DNA from: Collybia mongolica
Lineage: Eukaryota > Basidiomycota > Agaricomycetes > Agaricales > Clitocybaceae
Assembly (NCBI GenBank): GCA_013420905.1
Contig: JAAXNY010000011.1
Location: 2,542,001 to 2,606,000, forward strand
Direction: 5' to 3'
DNA: 64,000 nucleotides
A program made the position numbers and the translations under genes. The notes under the pieces were generated by a model. That model did not search any database, had not been told where the DNA came from, and saw only the letters and a program-made list of their open reading frames with translations. Shown in pieces: positions 11,832-22,469 of this stretch. How positions within the stretch are numbered: position 1 is the stretch's first letter; each line of letters opens with the position of its first letter.

Positions 11832-13033
11832 CCTGATACCGAGAGCGCTTGTGATGCTACCAGATACAGCTCTTGAGTGCATAGCACAGTCTGCCGGACT
11901 CCGGAAGCAAGTAGTCGTATCGTGTCGTTGGAACCCGAAACAATGATTTGTTTCTCACTTGGCAAAATGGGGCTCGCACTGGCGTGTCCACTTGGTCGAA
12001 AATAGAATTATTCGGCCCCGAGTAGGGTATACTATATTCTGTGTTCCTAGATAGTGAGAATGAGGGGTTCTGTTCACCCGGTCTTCCGCCGTGTCTTCAA
12101 TACCTTGAACCGACTCTTAACTCCAAATAAGCGCTGAAATCGAACTCAGATCATTGTTCGAGTCGCTTTAACTAACATCATTGTGCCAAACATTGACAAT
12201 ATCAACATCGGATAAAATTCATCCTACGATGTTTTGAACGTTGGGACCCTACATAATCCCTATCGTGGTTGAGCGTTTTCAAAAATCAAGAGAAAATGTC
12301 AGAAAAAGGTATGACATCAGACTACACTATAAATATCAAGCGTTCTGAACTGATATAGCTAAATTATTCTATCAGAGAAGGGCATCAAAGACTGTTTGTG
12401 ATGCAAAGAAACACACACGACATGGATCAAGGTTGGCCAGGAACCGAGATAATCAGAAAACAGCGAAATTTGGATCGTTGGGGCTTGGGAGAATGATAAC
12501 CGTAATATATCATAGGTGACATCATGTAGTGTCACTCGAGCAACACTCGCACCAGTGACAGGCTTCCTTTCAAGTTTCAGCATTTCAACCCTTCAACTAC
12601 ACATTAATAAGGGCACTCTATTACATGTGTTTCTAAGTACTGACGTCGTCAGGTACAACTAAATTTTCAGGAATCTTTGAGAAAGTATGCTTGAGACAGG
12701 TCAAAAGGCCTTATTCTAACCGAAAATTCTGGCCTTCGAGTGGGCCGAAAATCAAATAAACGATGTTTTGGGGAGTCTTAGATTGCCTTAGAAGTGAATG
12801 TCACAACTTACTTCCATGCCCTTTAGTTTACAGGTGCCCAGCTAGTTTTTTCAGCTCTACTTCGAGTCGAGATATTATAGAGCACGAAAACGGATCTCTA
12901 GAAAACAGAAAGCCGAAGTCCCGTATATTACAGGTACTAGAGCACTTCTGCACTACCTCAACACTTCCATAGGAACCCGGCTGACTTTTTGCGCATGGGG
13001 GTCATAGCTCCAACGGATCCTTCCTTGCGAGCA

Positions 13034-13297
13034 TTACTCAGCATTGGGCAGAGTGGAGCTTCTGTGGTGCCTAAGATTTTTTTCATATTTGTCAGGAATA
13101 TTGAACTGCAGAATTATTTTATTATTCTCTGATGTTTCCACTAGGTTGTCTTCTAACTGCCACAAGTCAAAAATTCTGGAGTGATGGGGGTCAAACCATC
13201 TGATGTACCCAGCGAGAACTCGTTCAGGTTGGTCATTGGTGACCCGCAAACTTCCTTGTACATTATTCGCACCTATTATTGTTTGAGTGATTTTCAA
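13034..13297 (-). pseudogene. open stretch without ATG, possible exon remnant
   Basis: 87 codons starting with a non-ATG codon. It includes GSLRVTNDQPERVLAGYIRW and ILQFNIPDKYEKN. The LRVT motif is shared with the stretch at 11.6 kb, so both may be debris of one small-protein gene family. No splice partners could be placed. Confidence 0.25.
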
Positions 13298-13709
13298 TCA
13301 AGCTCTAATGCTGACATCATTAACCCAAATTAGTAGGGGGCGTCCGGGGCTCACTTATATCCGTTCTTTTTTTTCCTGTTTTCAAAAAGAATTCAGGAGC
13401 GTCGATTGAACTTCGACTCTTATCACACGGTTGATTTTAGTCACGATCTGGTGACATCTCGACTGATCGGGACCACGACTGACACTGCGTGGTCGGAGAA
13501 AGTGCCCATTTGACAATGGAATCGGTGGGGCTTATGAAACCCTCATTACTTTCTCCCCGCCCATAGTGAACGTTAACCGAATTGTCAAACAACTCTATGG
13601 GAAAAATAATCACGGGTTATGTTTAAAGTTATGTTGGTCTGGCATGGGTATATCAGGCGTATCCCGGTGTTCGCAAGCTCCTCTAACAATCTCCACATTC
13701 CCTACTAAA

Positions 13710-14431
13710 ATGAAAACAATCCTCACCAATCTTGCTTTCCCAGCTTCCGTTGTTACTCTTCCAGACGGCCAAAATCACATTGTTAGCTATCATTCCAACG
13801 GCCCTAGCAAGGCGGTAAAGACCCCTCTGCACTATCTCACATTAAAAGAATTGCCACTTACCCTCCTGTCTTAGTGGGAGTTCGAGCCGGTTGACCCCAT
13901 AAAGATGCCAGGTATCATGGAACTGAAGGGTGCACATGGTACCGTTTTTGGAACTACCGAAGACGAGCTGAAACTAGTCACGGTGTGTACTTAATTCTGT
14001 CGGATGATCAGAGGTTCACATGTCAATGTAGACTGGACCGCGAAAAGTTTACCAGGCTATTATTCGTATAAGCGGTGGTATAAACACCTTTGTATCCAGA
14101 GTTGTTGGTAATGGTGTTAAGTATGTCCTTCGAGACGGTTTCTGAATTGTCAGAATAATACCACATCTAATTAGGATATTCCTACCAGGAAAAGGCGAAA
14201 GACCAGATCTATACTGGACTCTCGATAATGACTTGTATAATACACCGGTACGTTTTGCATAAACCATAGGGTGAGATATCCGTTTGATGTGAAATCCTTT
14301 TCCAGATCAGGTTGATGGAGTTGCGCGAAGGGGAGGATGCTAAAACGCAGATCTGGACCTTGAGCGCTCCTGGCCCCGCTTACACCTCTTCTGCCGACCC
14401 AACATCGCCTGCTGGCCCTGTCTCCATTTGA
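13710..14431 (+). CDS. small five-exon protein, unrecognised family (copy 2)
   Basis: Exons 13710..13814, 13875..13982, 14032..14120, 14175..14247 and 14306..14431 give 166 residues, starting MKTILTNLAFPASVVTLP. All introns are 49-60 nt with GT and AG ends. Homologous over its whole length to the minus-strand gene at 10.1-10.9 kb; exon phases are the same, and exons 3 and 4 have the same lengths. Conserved blocks: WEF, GPRKVYQA, LPGKGERPDLYWTLDNDLYN, IRLMELREGEDAKTQIWTL, then a Pro/Ser-rich tail. No signal peptide is obvious. Short, Trp-punctuated, beta-rich-looking proteins of this kind in mushrooms include beta-trefoil lectins and protease inhibitors, but I see no diagnostic motif and do not assign it. 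It is the better preserved of the pair. Confidence 0.65.
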
Positions 14432-14917
14432 GTCCACAGTGGCCTGCCCATCAGTTATCTGAGTAGATCCAGTTTTCTAGCCTTTAGTTGGAGACCAGTT
14501 GAATGAACAGAAATTTTTCTCTCTCGAAGCGTAGTTAGCTACCGAATTCGAGTGAGTTTTCTTGCTCCCGAGTCCGTGGCCAAAGAATCATGAATGGGGG
14601 TTTTGTGGAGGATATGAAATAGCATAGTTTCGGTTTAGGGCCTCACCCTTAGACGGACCCGATTTGAGTTTCTACAAGTTCAGTCAATAGCCCAACGAAA
14701 ATATGAGCTATGATTGATAATTGACTCCCGAAGATTCTCAAAAGCTGTTTGTGACTCGGAGTGCGAGATCTAATCTAATTAATCTAATCTCGAGGTTTGC
14801 CATTGCTTGTCAAGTCCAACCAAACACAACACTAACAACTTTTCGCCGACGCGTCCCCTGATACCGCGTACGCGCAACCTATTGAGAAATTATAGAAACG
14901 CAAGTTCACCTATAACT
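14432..14917. other. rpn9 upstream region
   Basis: About 490 nt without a gene. It contains an AT-rich tandem run (TCTAAT repeated near 14.77-14.79 kb) and presumably the rpn9 promoter. Confidence 0.45.
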
Positions 14918-16453
14918 ATGTCCACAGCAGCCATGGCCGTTGATGCCTCCAAGCCTCCCAAACTTGTTCTGGATGAATTCATAGCCGCCGCTCTTTCAGG
15001 AACGCCTGCAGAGCTCCATCCATATTTCGAGTCTTTTCGAACCTATCACACTCGCAAGTACGCCGAACCATTTCGTCTGATTACAATCTCCTGATATATA
15101 CATATGGATCTGCAGGCTATGGCATCAGCTCACGCAAAAGCTATCCCAATTCTTCGACGACCCGTTGGCGAGGTCCTACCGAGTGGATGTGTTCGAGCGC
15201 TTTGTGAGGGATTTCGAGAGCAAGATCAACCAGTTGAGGTTAGTTGAGATGGGTGTGAAGGTGTCTAAAGACATCGATAGTGCGTTGTTATTGACTGTCT
15301 GCGTCTCCCATTGCCTGATCTCCATTGTCTACCGGCTCCAATTAGATCCTCAGAGACATCTAACGTTCCTCACCTCCCTCCTTTCTCGGATCGACTCCAC
15401 AAAATCCCAAGAAGCACATGTGCTCCTACTTGCTACCATTGCACACGCGAAATTGCTTTATGGAGACCTTGAAGGGACCAAGACAGACATGGACTCTGCA
15501 TGGAAAACGCTCGACACACTAGAGGGTGTAGATGGTGGCGTTAACGCTGCTTATTATGGTGTTGCGGCAGACTACTACAAGGTACTTCACCTTCGTGTAG
15601 TTACCTATTATTGGGACTCATGTTCTCGGCAATAGGCGCGGGCGGAGTATGCGCCGTATTACAGGAATTCGTTGCTCTATCTCGCATGTGTAGATCTGGA
15701 GAAGGACATGTCGCAGGAGGAACGGCTAGCGCGGGCCCATGACCTGAGCATCTCTGCCTTCCTTGGAGATACGATATACAATTTTGGCGAACTGGTGCGT
15801 ACTGATTTGCCCATGATTGTTCTTGGCATGGGCTTAAAGCCTGTATCAGCTCATGCATCCAATATTGGACGCACTAGACAGCACCCCGCACGACTGGATC
15901 AAGAAACTCTTGTTCACATTTAATGAAGGAAACATTGGAAAGTTCGAAGCGCTCGCTCCACTTTTCCCCAAAGAGGTCGGAACGCAGATCTTTTGTCCCG
16001 GAGATACAATATTGACGTGTATTTGGCTGTAGCCCATCCTCCAAGAGAACTATGCCTTCCTCCGCCAAAAGATCTGCCTCATGGCGCTGATTGAATCAGT
16101 ATTCAAGCGGAACGCTAACGACAGAACGATGAGTTTCCAACTTATCGCAGAAGAGACAAGACTCCCTGTTGATGAAGTGGAACATCTTGTCATGAAAGCG
16201 TTGAGGTTTGTCCCTTTGCCTGTTTTTTATTCTGGGTATTATATCGTGCTTATGCATTACTCTTTTGGGTAGCTTGAAGCTTATCCGCGGGTCCCTCGAC
16301 CAAGTGGACCAAAAAGCAAATATAACGTGGGTGCAACCACGTGTACTCTCGCGCGAGCAAATTGGAGGTCTGGCGTCGAGACTCAAGGAGTGGGTGGATA
16401 AGCTGAACACGGTGGAACAACGGATTGCTCCCGAGGTTTTGATCAATGCGTGA
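14918..16453 (+). CDS. rpn9: 26S proteasome regulatory subunit Rpn9 (PSMD13)
   Basis: Seven exons: 14918..15057, 15116..15279, 15346..15581, 15636..15794, 15850..15975, 16033..16205, 16273..16453. They give 392 residues, the normal length for this non-catalytic lid subunit. Rpn9 helps assemble the 19S lid in nucleus and cytosol. Family landmarks: KLWHQLTQKLSQFF near the N-terminus, YNFGELLMHPILDAL in the middle, and the C-terminal PCI domain with EVEHLVMKALSLKLIRGSLD and ITWVQPRVL. Exon 1 splits the Lys codon before LWHQL; using that splice restores the conserved motif. The start ATG (MSTAAMAVDAS) is the first ATG in the frame; the upstream extension lacks one before it. All introns are 54-67 nt. 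Confidence 0.96.
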
Positions 16454-16759
16454 GGTGCGGGTAGGGTATGAGATATGTACGTGTGGAGTCTTAGGTGGTT
16501 AATGATTACAGTCCTTTCCTGGAATTTAATCCCTTATATAGCGAGGGACAGTATCGACCAGGGTACACCGCAGACGTTATTTATTACTTAAGGTCGAACT
16601 AGACTCCAGAAGTCATAGAGATTACTGAATCATTCACGCTCAAGAGAAAGGCCGAGAGTCAAAAGGCTTACTCTCGTTTCCACTTCCACTGCACATGTTT
16701 ATTCCAGGTTATAAAAATTACACGCGCTGTACATGATTCCTAGGAATTTCACGTATGAA

Positions 16760-17262
16760 TCAGTTTCCATCATTGCGGCACTGGAGAAAGGTAAGTTCCA
16801 AAAGCCTCATAGGATCGCGAGGCAACTTACACAGACAGATACGGCATCACTGCCACAAACTCCAGAGTTGGGATCCGTACGGCAAGCATATCTGTATCAA
16901 TATGGGCGGCTGACTTGGATAAAAGCACAGTCCTTAAACTTACCTAAGTTTAGTGAAAGTGTTGGTGTACTGGTTGAAAATGATGGGAGGAGGGCTGCAG
17001 CCGAAGATTCCTTGCGTGCAAGGATTTTTGTTAGTGGTCAAGCTATCGACAACCTTGCAACTGTCATCATAGACGTTCCCTGGGGAAATCATTTAATCTG
17101 TGAGTCCAAACCCACAAGAGGTTCGGAAACAGACGTACAGCGACTGATACCCCCTCCAAGAGAAATCTGGTGGCCAATGCCATAATTGAAGCCGGGACAG
17201 ATAGCTAAGGCTGACCCGGCAAGGAGGAACGGAACGAGAAGAGCCTTGAAAGAGGTCTGCAT
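16760..17262 (-). CDS. small secreted cysteine-containing protein
   Basis: Exons 17262..17139, 17079..16944, 16891..16831 and 16780..16760 give 113 residues. No single open frame shows this gene; it appears only after splicing three introns (50-60 nt). The N-terminus MQTSFKALLVPFLLAGSALA is a textbook signal peptide. The mature part begins ICPGFNYGIGHQISLGGG, continues with WNVYDDSCKVVDSL and GIFGCSPPP, and ends VCGSDAVSVCCRNDGN. Cys count and spacing suggest disulphide bonds. I recall similar ICPGFNxGIG proteins as small secreted proteins in other basidiomycetes; no function is known to me. A TATA box lies about 85 nt upstream. It is convergent with rpn9, with stops only about 300 bp apart. 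Confidence 0.8.
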
Positions 17263-17344
17263 ATGATGCTGTAGTGAGAAAGCTGGTTTATACGGAAATG
17301 CTGTGATGGAGAATAATGAAACGTTCGTCTCCCAATACGAGGAT

Positions 17345-17352
17345 CTTTTATA
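17345..17352 (-). promoter_or_regulatory. TATA box of the secreted-protein gene
   Basis: Minus-strand TATAAAAG, about 85 nt above the ATG at 17262, a normal spacing for a fungal TATA promoter. Confidence 0.5.
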
Positions 17353-18942
17353 CCTCTTCAAAACTGGAAAGTGTGACACACGGATAAGAAAATGTTGTTG
17401 TTGAAGGTATTGTAGTATAATAATTTGCGCCGATGAAGATCATGATGGGGGTTCAGGTCGTTGCATCGGGTTCGGCAGAACGCTTGGCGATACAGGTAGT
17501 AAACCCTTGAACCTTACTCTTCGGCCCTCACAGATTATCAGAAGAACTGCGGCTTCCAGTGCTTCGCAGGCGCTCCATCTTTTCAGATGGAAATGACTTC
17601 CTTTGTGAGCGCCTTACGTGTAGGAAATCCTTGGAATATGCTTGAACGTACCCTTTCGAAGTGAAATCAGACTTGGGGCCGGGACTGAGCGCTGAGCGCT
17701 GAGAGATGGACTCGACGCTGGTTAGTTGGGGCTCTCCGTCGCACCCGTATAATATGACTCAAACCATCAAAAATCGCGCGTTCGGATTCGGATCTGCCGG
17801 TGCAGTACTAAAACCGAAAGTTACCAAATTCTCGTTTCGAGTTTAAAGGAAGGTTACACAAGTCCATTTGATGTCGCTTTCTCGACAACAATTGGAGGAT
17901 AAGAATCGCGATGACGCGCACTTGGCCCTGGACCCGAATCGCGTTTTATTCGCTTCACGGCCTCCTTTTCGCATTCAGCGGTACCTTTTGAGGACTGCAG
18001 GTGCTGCTATCGTCTGGCCATCCTGCTTTCCTAGTTCCGGCACTGAAATGCAGGTTTCTGCCTCTCCACAGCCTGAAGTTCGACTTCGCGATGGTTTATT
18101 ACACCACAACAGCGTGATTTGAGCGGCTAGAACACGTTGGAAGTGCACAAAACCCGCTACTTGATTACTTATGTAAACACACATCTTTCGAATATTCGTA
18201 CGGTAAGTACGGGTACGGCACACATGTTACCCTGTTAGTAAAACCGGGCTATACGGGCCACCCTATCATTCCTTTTTTTTGGTTCGAACAGTGGTCTATT
18301 TTGATTCATTAAATTACTCCACAGCGCTTGACCCCCAGCAAGAACAACTCGGCCGTCTGAGAGTAGAAGCAAAATCCTCAGCACTAGTACCAGTGCCTTC
18401 GTACCACCAATTTCTCACTCTCTCCCAGCATACCAGGGTAAACTCAAGGATTCAGACATGTCGTATGAGATCGGCTCAGTGCTGGTGGTAGTAAGTATTA
18501 CTGGAGTGACCTCATTGATCGGAGTCGGGGTTGAATGTTCAACTCTAGCTGGATTTCGACCTCTGAATCGATTTCTGCTCGACTAATTCCCTCTCTTACA
18601 CTGGTTGGACGACTTTCCTCGTCACATTGGATATCTGATACTCCAAAATAGACCCGGGTTAAACTGCAAATTCGGAGTCTGCATCTGCATGCCAAGATTT
18701 ATTTACCTCAAAACCAGTGTAAGTTAACAGAAATTGTACGCATCTACTAGTCCTATCCGGGAATCCAATCCTATCCCCATGGTCAAGTCGAGGCTCCTAA
18801 TGCCGAAATCCAAATTCTCTGAAGACCTTCGCACGTGAGTGAAAGCTCTCTAACTCCCATCAGCTCCACAGCCTGCTCCTATAACACCGGCTGCATAGAA
18901 GAAAACCTTAGCATTACCTGACTTTGAAAGGGTATATAAACC

Positions 18943-18950
18943 TCGACGAG
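18943..18950 (+). promoter_or_regulatory. TATA box of secreted-protein gene copy 1
   Basis: TATATAAA, 38 nt before the ATG at 18988. The duplicate gene keeps the same box (21347..21354). Confidence 0.6.
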
Positions 18951-18987
18951 AAACCTACCTTGGCCATCAATACATACACCGCAAACA

Positions 18988-19287
18988 ATGCAGTTCAAAC
19001 ACCTCCTTGCTCTCGCTTTTGCTACCTTGGCCATAGCCTCCCCAACCCCCGAGGACCTTGCCGCCCGGCTGGTATGTATCTTTCGCTCTGATCAAGAATA
19101 TATATATCTCTGACGATATCATCTTCCAGGACTGTATCACGGTATTCTTCCCTGATACTTGCCCTGCCGATCACCCTCTTGCATGCAATGGTGCCGGATC
19201 CATTACACTTTGCTGCGCGGGTGTGAGTATATTTTTGAGATGATACAATGTAAAAAATCATTGACTCGACTTCAGAGCTGCTCCTAA
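18988..19287 (+). CDS. 62-residue six-cysteine secreted protein (copy 1)
   Basis: Exons 18988..19071, 19130..19222 and 19276..19287; the last holds only three codons and the stop. The start MQFKHLLALAFATLAIASPT is a signal peptide, followed by PEDLAARL, which may be a short propeptide. The mature core DCITVFFPDTCPADHPLACN plus GAGSITLCCAGSCS has six Cys in the order C-C-C-CC-C. That is not the hydrophobin order (eight Cys, two CC pairs) nor the usual knottin order, so I leave it as a small secreted protein of unknown role. Introns are 58 and 53 nt. It is almost identical to the copy at 21.4 kb. The TATA box 38 nt upstream suggests a regulated promoter. Confidence 0.8.
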
Positions 19288-21424
19288 ATGACGGCACCTA
19301 TGTGAATTCTGAAGAGCCGGAGGGAGTGAATTATACCGATCATGACGAGATTTTATCAAGTATATATCTGTCACGGCTCTTACCATGCAATTTTTTTGAG
19401 TTATACCTAAGTCTCCCTAGTGTCCCCACACGCATCATTGATCGAGAAAGGTTTGAGTAAAAAACGAAAGTGACATGCACCACTTCGAATTACACACCTA
19501 AAACTGCTAGTCGGCTCTGCGCGTGCTGGACTCTCCAGATCTTGGCACCTTCAAGTCCAATACGGCGATATCTGCCCAGACGTTTCTTCCTCCTCGTTGT
19601 CATTTCTATTAGCGTGATCGTAAATGACAGACTCACCCTATGTAGTGGCAGGGTTTTGGGGGCCCCTACAAGACTCTTCGTCTCCTGAACCCAACCTAGA
19701 AAACATCCAATTACCTCATAAGTACTAATACGAATTGCGGGAAAAGGCGACAGCAGTTGCCAGTGCCTGAAATTTTCGTAAATCTGGAATCCTTGTTCAC
19801 GAATGCCCGAGAGGTGGCGTAGAATATCAACGACTATCCTCTTTGTAAGATGTTGGGCGAACACAAACGAAAGATGGGAACGATCTACGAACCGAATGCG
19901 AGACATTCTGGCGCGCATCAGGAGTGCTGGGAACGGATAAATCCGGTCCGGTCCCGGAGTTAACTCCGTGACAGCTTGTGTCAACTTGACGTTCGCCTAA
20001 TAGGCTAACGCCAAAATTAATATCCAACTCTTGTTTTATTCACTCCCTGGGTCTAGAACCTGTTTTTTCATAGAAACCTCATTGAGAGCATTTTAGATAT
20101 CGTACCTATACCTGGGTTATGAAGATGCCAGATAACAAGAACTTTCTTGTACAGCACCCAAGGGCTGAAGACACCGACGCCCCATTTGCTACCAAACGAC
20201 CGCGATAGTGGTGTTCCCCTTGAAGAGAAACCAGTAAACGCGACACTTGTGGATCTGGGGAGGTTTCAGGTAGACGAAAGCTCTGGCAAGTTATTTTGAT
20301 CATCTGGCACTTCCTTATACCTCTTTGCAGATGCTAGAGAGTCTTCAAGGCAAAAGTTCTATCATATTTTGCTCGCGGCACATTAGATGGCCACATCGTT
20401 GCTTCCCTTGAGCTAAAGTAAATGCTTTCGGATTGGCCGAAGGATCATCCGCGTCGTGAAGGAGCATGGAGGCAGTACCTAAATATGAATGACTTGATCA
20501 TGATAGTTGGCGGTTGTGGTGAGTCCATGTGCACTTCGCTTGACTTCCTTATCTCTAAAGGTTACATCACGTTCGCTTTCACTATGATGAACCTTTTTGC
20601 TGGACCAGGCCTTGACTTTTCAATACTGGTGGGAACCCATTGGAAGAACCATATTTTTTTGGGCTTCTTGGATGCATATCACAAAAGGTGTTGCTGTAAA
20701 CCGGGCTACGCGGCTACGGAGAATCCTATATATAGGGCATGTTTGCACCCCATTTCAATCCTTATTTTTGGATCGAACACTGGCCTATTTTGATTCACCA
20801 AATGACTTCACGGCGCTTGACCCCAAGACAAGAACTCTGCCGTCTATTGGGCAGAGGCCAAACCCTGAGCATTATGCTTCGCACCACCAATTTCTGACTC
20901 TCTTTCAGCATACCAGGGTAAACTCGAGTATCCAGATACCGTATGAGGTCGTCTCGAAGTCGGGGTCAAATTTTGGCTGAAACTCCCCGTTCTTACATCA
21001 ATCGGACGATCTTCCTCGCTATTTACGGATGCGTGATTCTCCAAAATAACGAGGGTTAAGGAAACCGCAGAGTTGGAGTCTGCATCGGCATGCCAAGGTT
21101 TAGTTGTCTTATAACCAGAGTACGCTTACTACGGAGATCGCTCCACATTTACACGCCCACTAATCCTATCCGGGGATCCATCTCCATCCTCATGTCCAAG
21201 TCGAAACTTCTAGTGCCGATATCCAATTTCCCTAAAGACCTTCGTATGTAAGTGAAAACCCTCCAACCCCCGTCAGCTCCACGGCGTGTTCCTGTAACAT
21301 CGACTGCACAGGAATAAACGTTAGCATCACCTGATTTTTGAGAAGGTATATAAACTTTGACGAGGGACATACCTTGACCAATATTATCTTGTCCACCAAC
21401 ACATACATCGCAACACCACAAAGA
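19288..21424. other. intergenic, junction of the two duplicated units
   Basis: Downstream flank of copy 1, a less conserved junction (about 20.2-20.7 kb) and the upstream flank of copy 2. Several frames of 60-160 codons occur but change between the two copies, so they are not maintained as genes. Confidence 0.5.
21347..21354 (+). promoter_or_regulatory. TATA box of secreted-protein gene copy 2
   Basis: TATATAAA, 71 nt before the ATG at 21425. The spacing is larger than in copy 1 because of an insertion in the leader. Confidence 0.55.
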
Positions 21425-21724
21425 ATGCAGTTCAAACACCTCCTTGCCCTCACTTTTGCCACCTTGGCCATGGCCTCCCCAACCCCCGAAGACCTTGCCG
21501 CCCGGCTGGTATGTATCTTCCGCTCTGATCAAGAATATGTATATCTTTGACGATATCATCTTCCAGGACTGTATCACAGTGTTCTTCCCTGATACTTGCC
21601 CTGCCGATCACCCTCTTGCATGCAATGGTGCCGGATCCATTACACTTTGCTGCGCGGGTGTGAGTATATTTTTGAGATAATACAATGTAAAAAGTCACTG
21701 ACTCGACTTCAGAGCTGCTCCTAA
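21425..21724 (+). CDS. 62-residue six-cysteine secreted protein (copy 2)
   Basis: Exons 21425..21508, 21567..21659 and 21713..21724, identical in length and phase to copy 1. The protein differs only in the signal region (LTFATLAMAS versus LAFATLAIAS); the mature six-Cys part is unchanged, although introns and flanks have drifted. That contrast indicates either recent duplication with fast flanks or selection on the mature peptide. Function unknown. The predicted product is secreted after signal cleavage near ASPT, with a possible LAARL processing site before the first Cys. Confidence 0.8.
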
Positions 21725-22469
21725 ATGATGGCACCTATGTGAATACTGGAGAGCCAGAGGGAGTGAATTAATCCGATCATGATGTTGTCTCCTCGACGAG
21801 ATATTATCAAGTGTTGTCTGTCACGGCTCTAACCATGCAATTTTCTTGAGTCATACCGAAGTCTCCCTAGTGTCCCCACATACATCATTGGACGAGAAAG
21901 GGTTGAGTAAAAGACAAAAGCGACATGCACCACCTCGAGCTACAAACCTAAAACTTCTGACTTGTCGATTCTTCGCGTGCTGTCTTCATATCTTGGCACT
22001 TTCAAGCCCAACATGTCAGTGCACGAGCTCCGAGAGTAGACGTCTCTTGCTCCTTGTTGTCATTTCTAATAGCGTGATCGTAATTGGTAGACCCACTCTA
22101 TGGTGGCCGGGTTTGAGGGGCCACAATATTCTTCGCCCCGGGCCCTTGAACCCAACCCAAATCACCAAAGTGTTGTGTCGAAAGAAAACACCTACTCACA
22201 TCATACATACACATTGCGGGAAAAAGCGACAGCAGTTGCTATTGACTGAAATTATCGTAAACCTGGAATTCTTGTTCACGACATGATGTTCGAGAGGTGG
22301 CGTAGATTTTAGAATATTGATGACTTTTTTGTACGTGGGATGTGAGGCGAGCGTAAACGACGAATGTTGTTTCGAATACGACCTAGGAGCCGAATACAAT
22401 CAACACACATGTATTCTGAGCCAGACGAAAAAATCGAACAGCAAGTCGCGGAATGTAGTTTGTTGCGCA

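Larger units (their letters stand above)
10901..13709. other. gene-poor stretch with coding debris
   Basis: About 2.8 kb between the two divergently oriented copies of the five-exon family. Apart from the two vestiges listed separately there are only short frames. Promoter elements of both flanking genes should lie at its ends; a weak TATA-like GGTATATC occurs near 13.65 kb. Confidence 0.4.
17263..18987. other. intergenic, 5' part of the tandem duplication
   Basis: No gene recognised. From about 18.26 kb the sequence matches a second copy about 2.45-2.5 kb downstream. Upstream of that it seems single-copy and without coding signal. Confidence 0.45.
18260..20170 (+). repeat. tandem segmental duplication, unit 1
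   Basis: About 1.9 kb that aligns, with substitutions and small indels, to 20735..22690. Anchors: the TATTTTGATTCA..TTGACCCC segment (18.29 / 20.79 kb), CAGCATACCAGGGTAAACTC (18.43 / 20.91 kb), the whole secreted-protein gene, and the AAATCCGGTCCGG segment (19.94 / 22.49 kb). Coding exons are far better conserved than the flanks. Ends are approximate. Confidence 0.75.

Noticed and set aside
18988..19287. Calling the six-Cys peptide a hydrophobin or knottin
   Set aside because: Hydrophobins have eight Cys with two CC pairs, and the common knottin order has CC in third and fourth place; neither fits.
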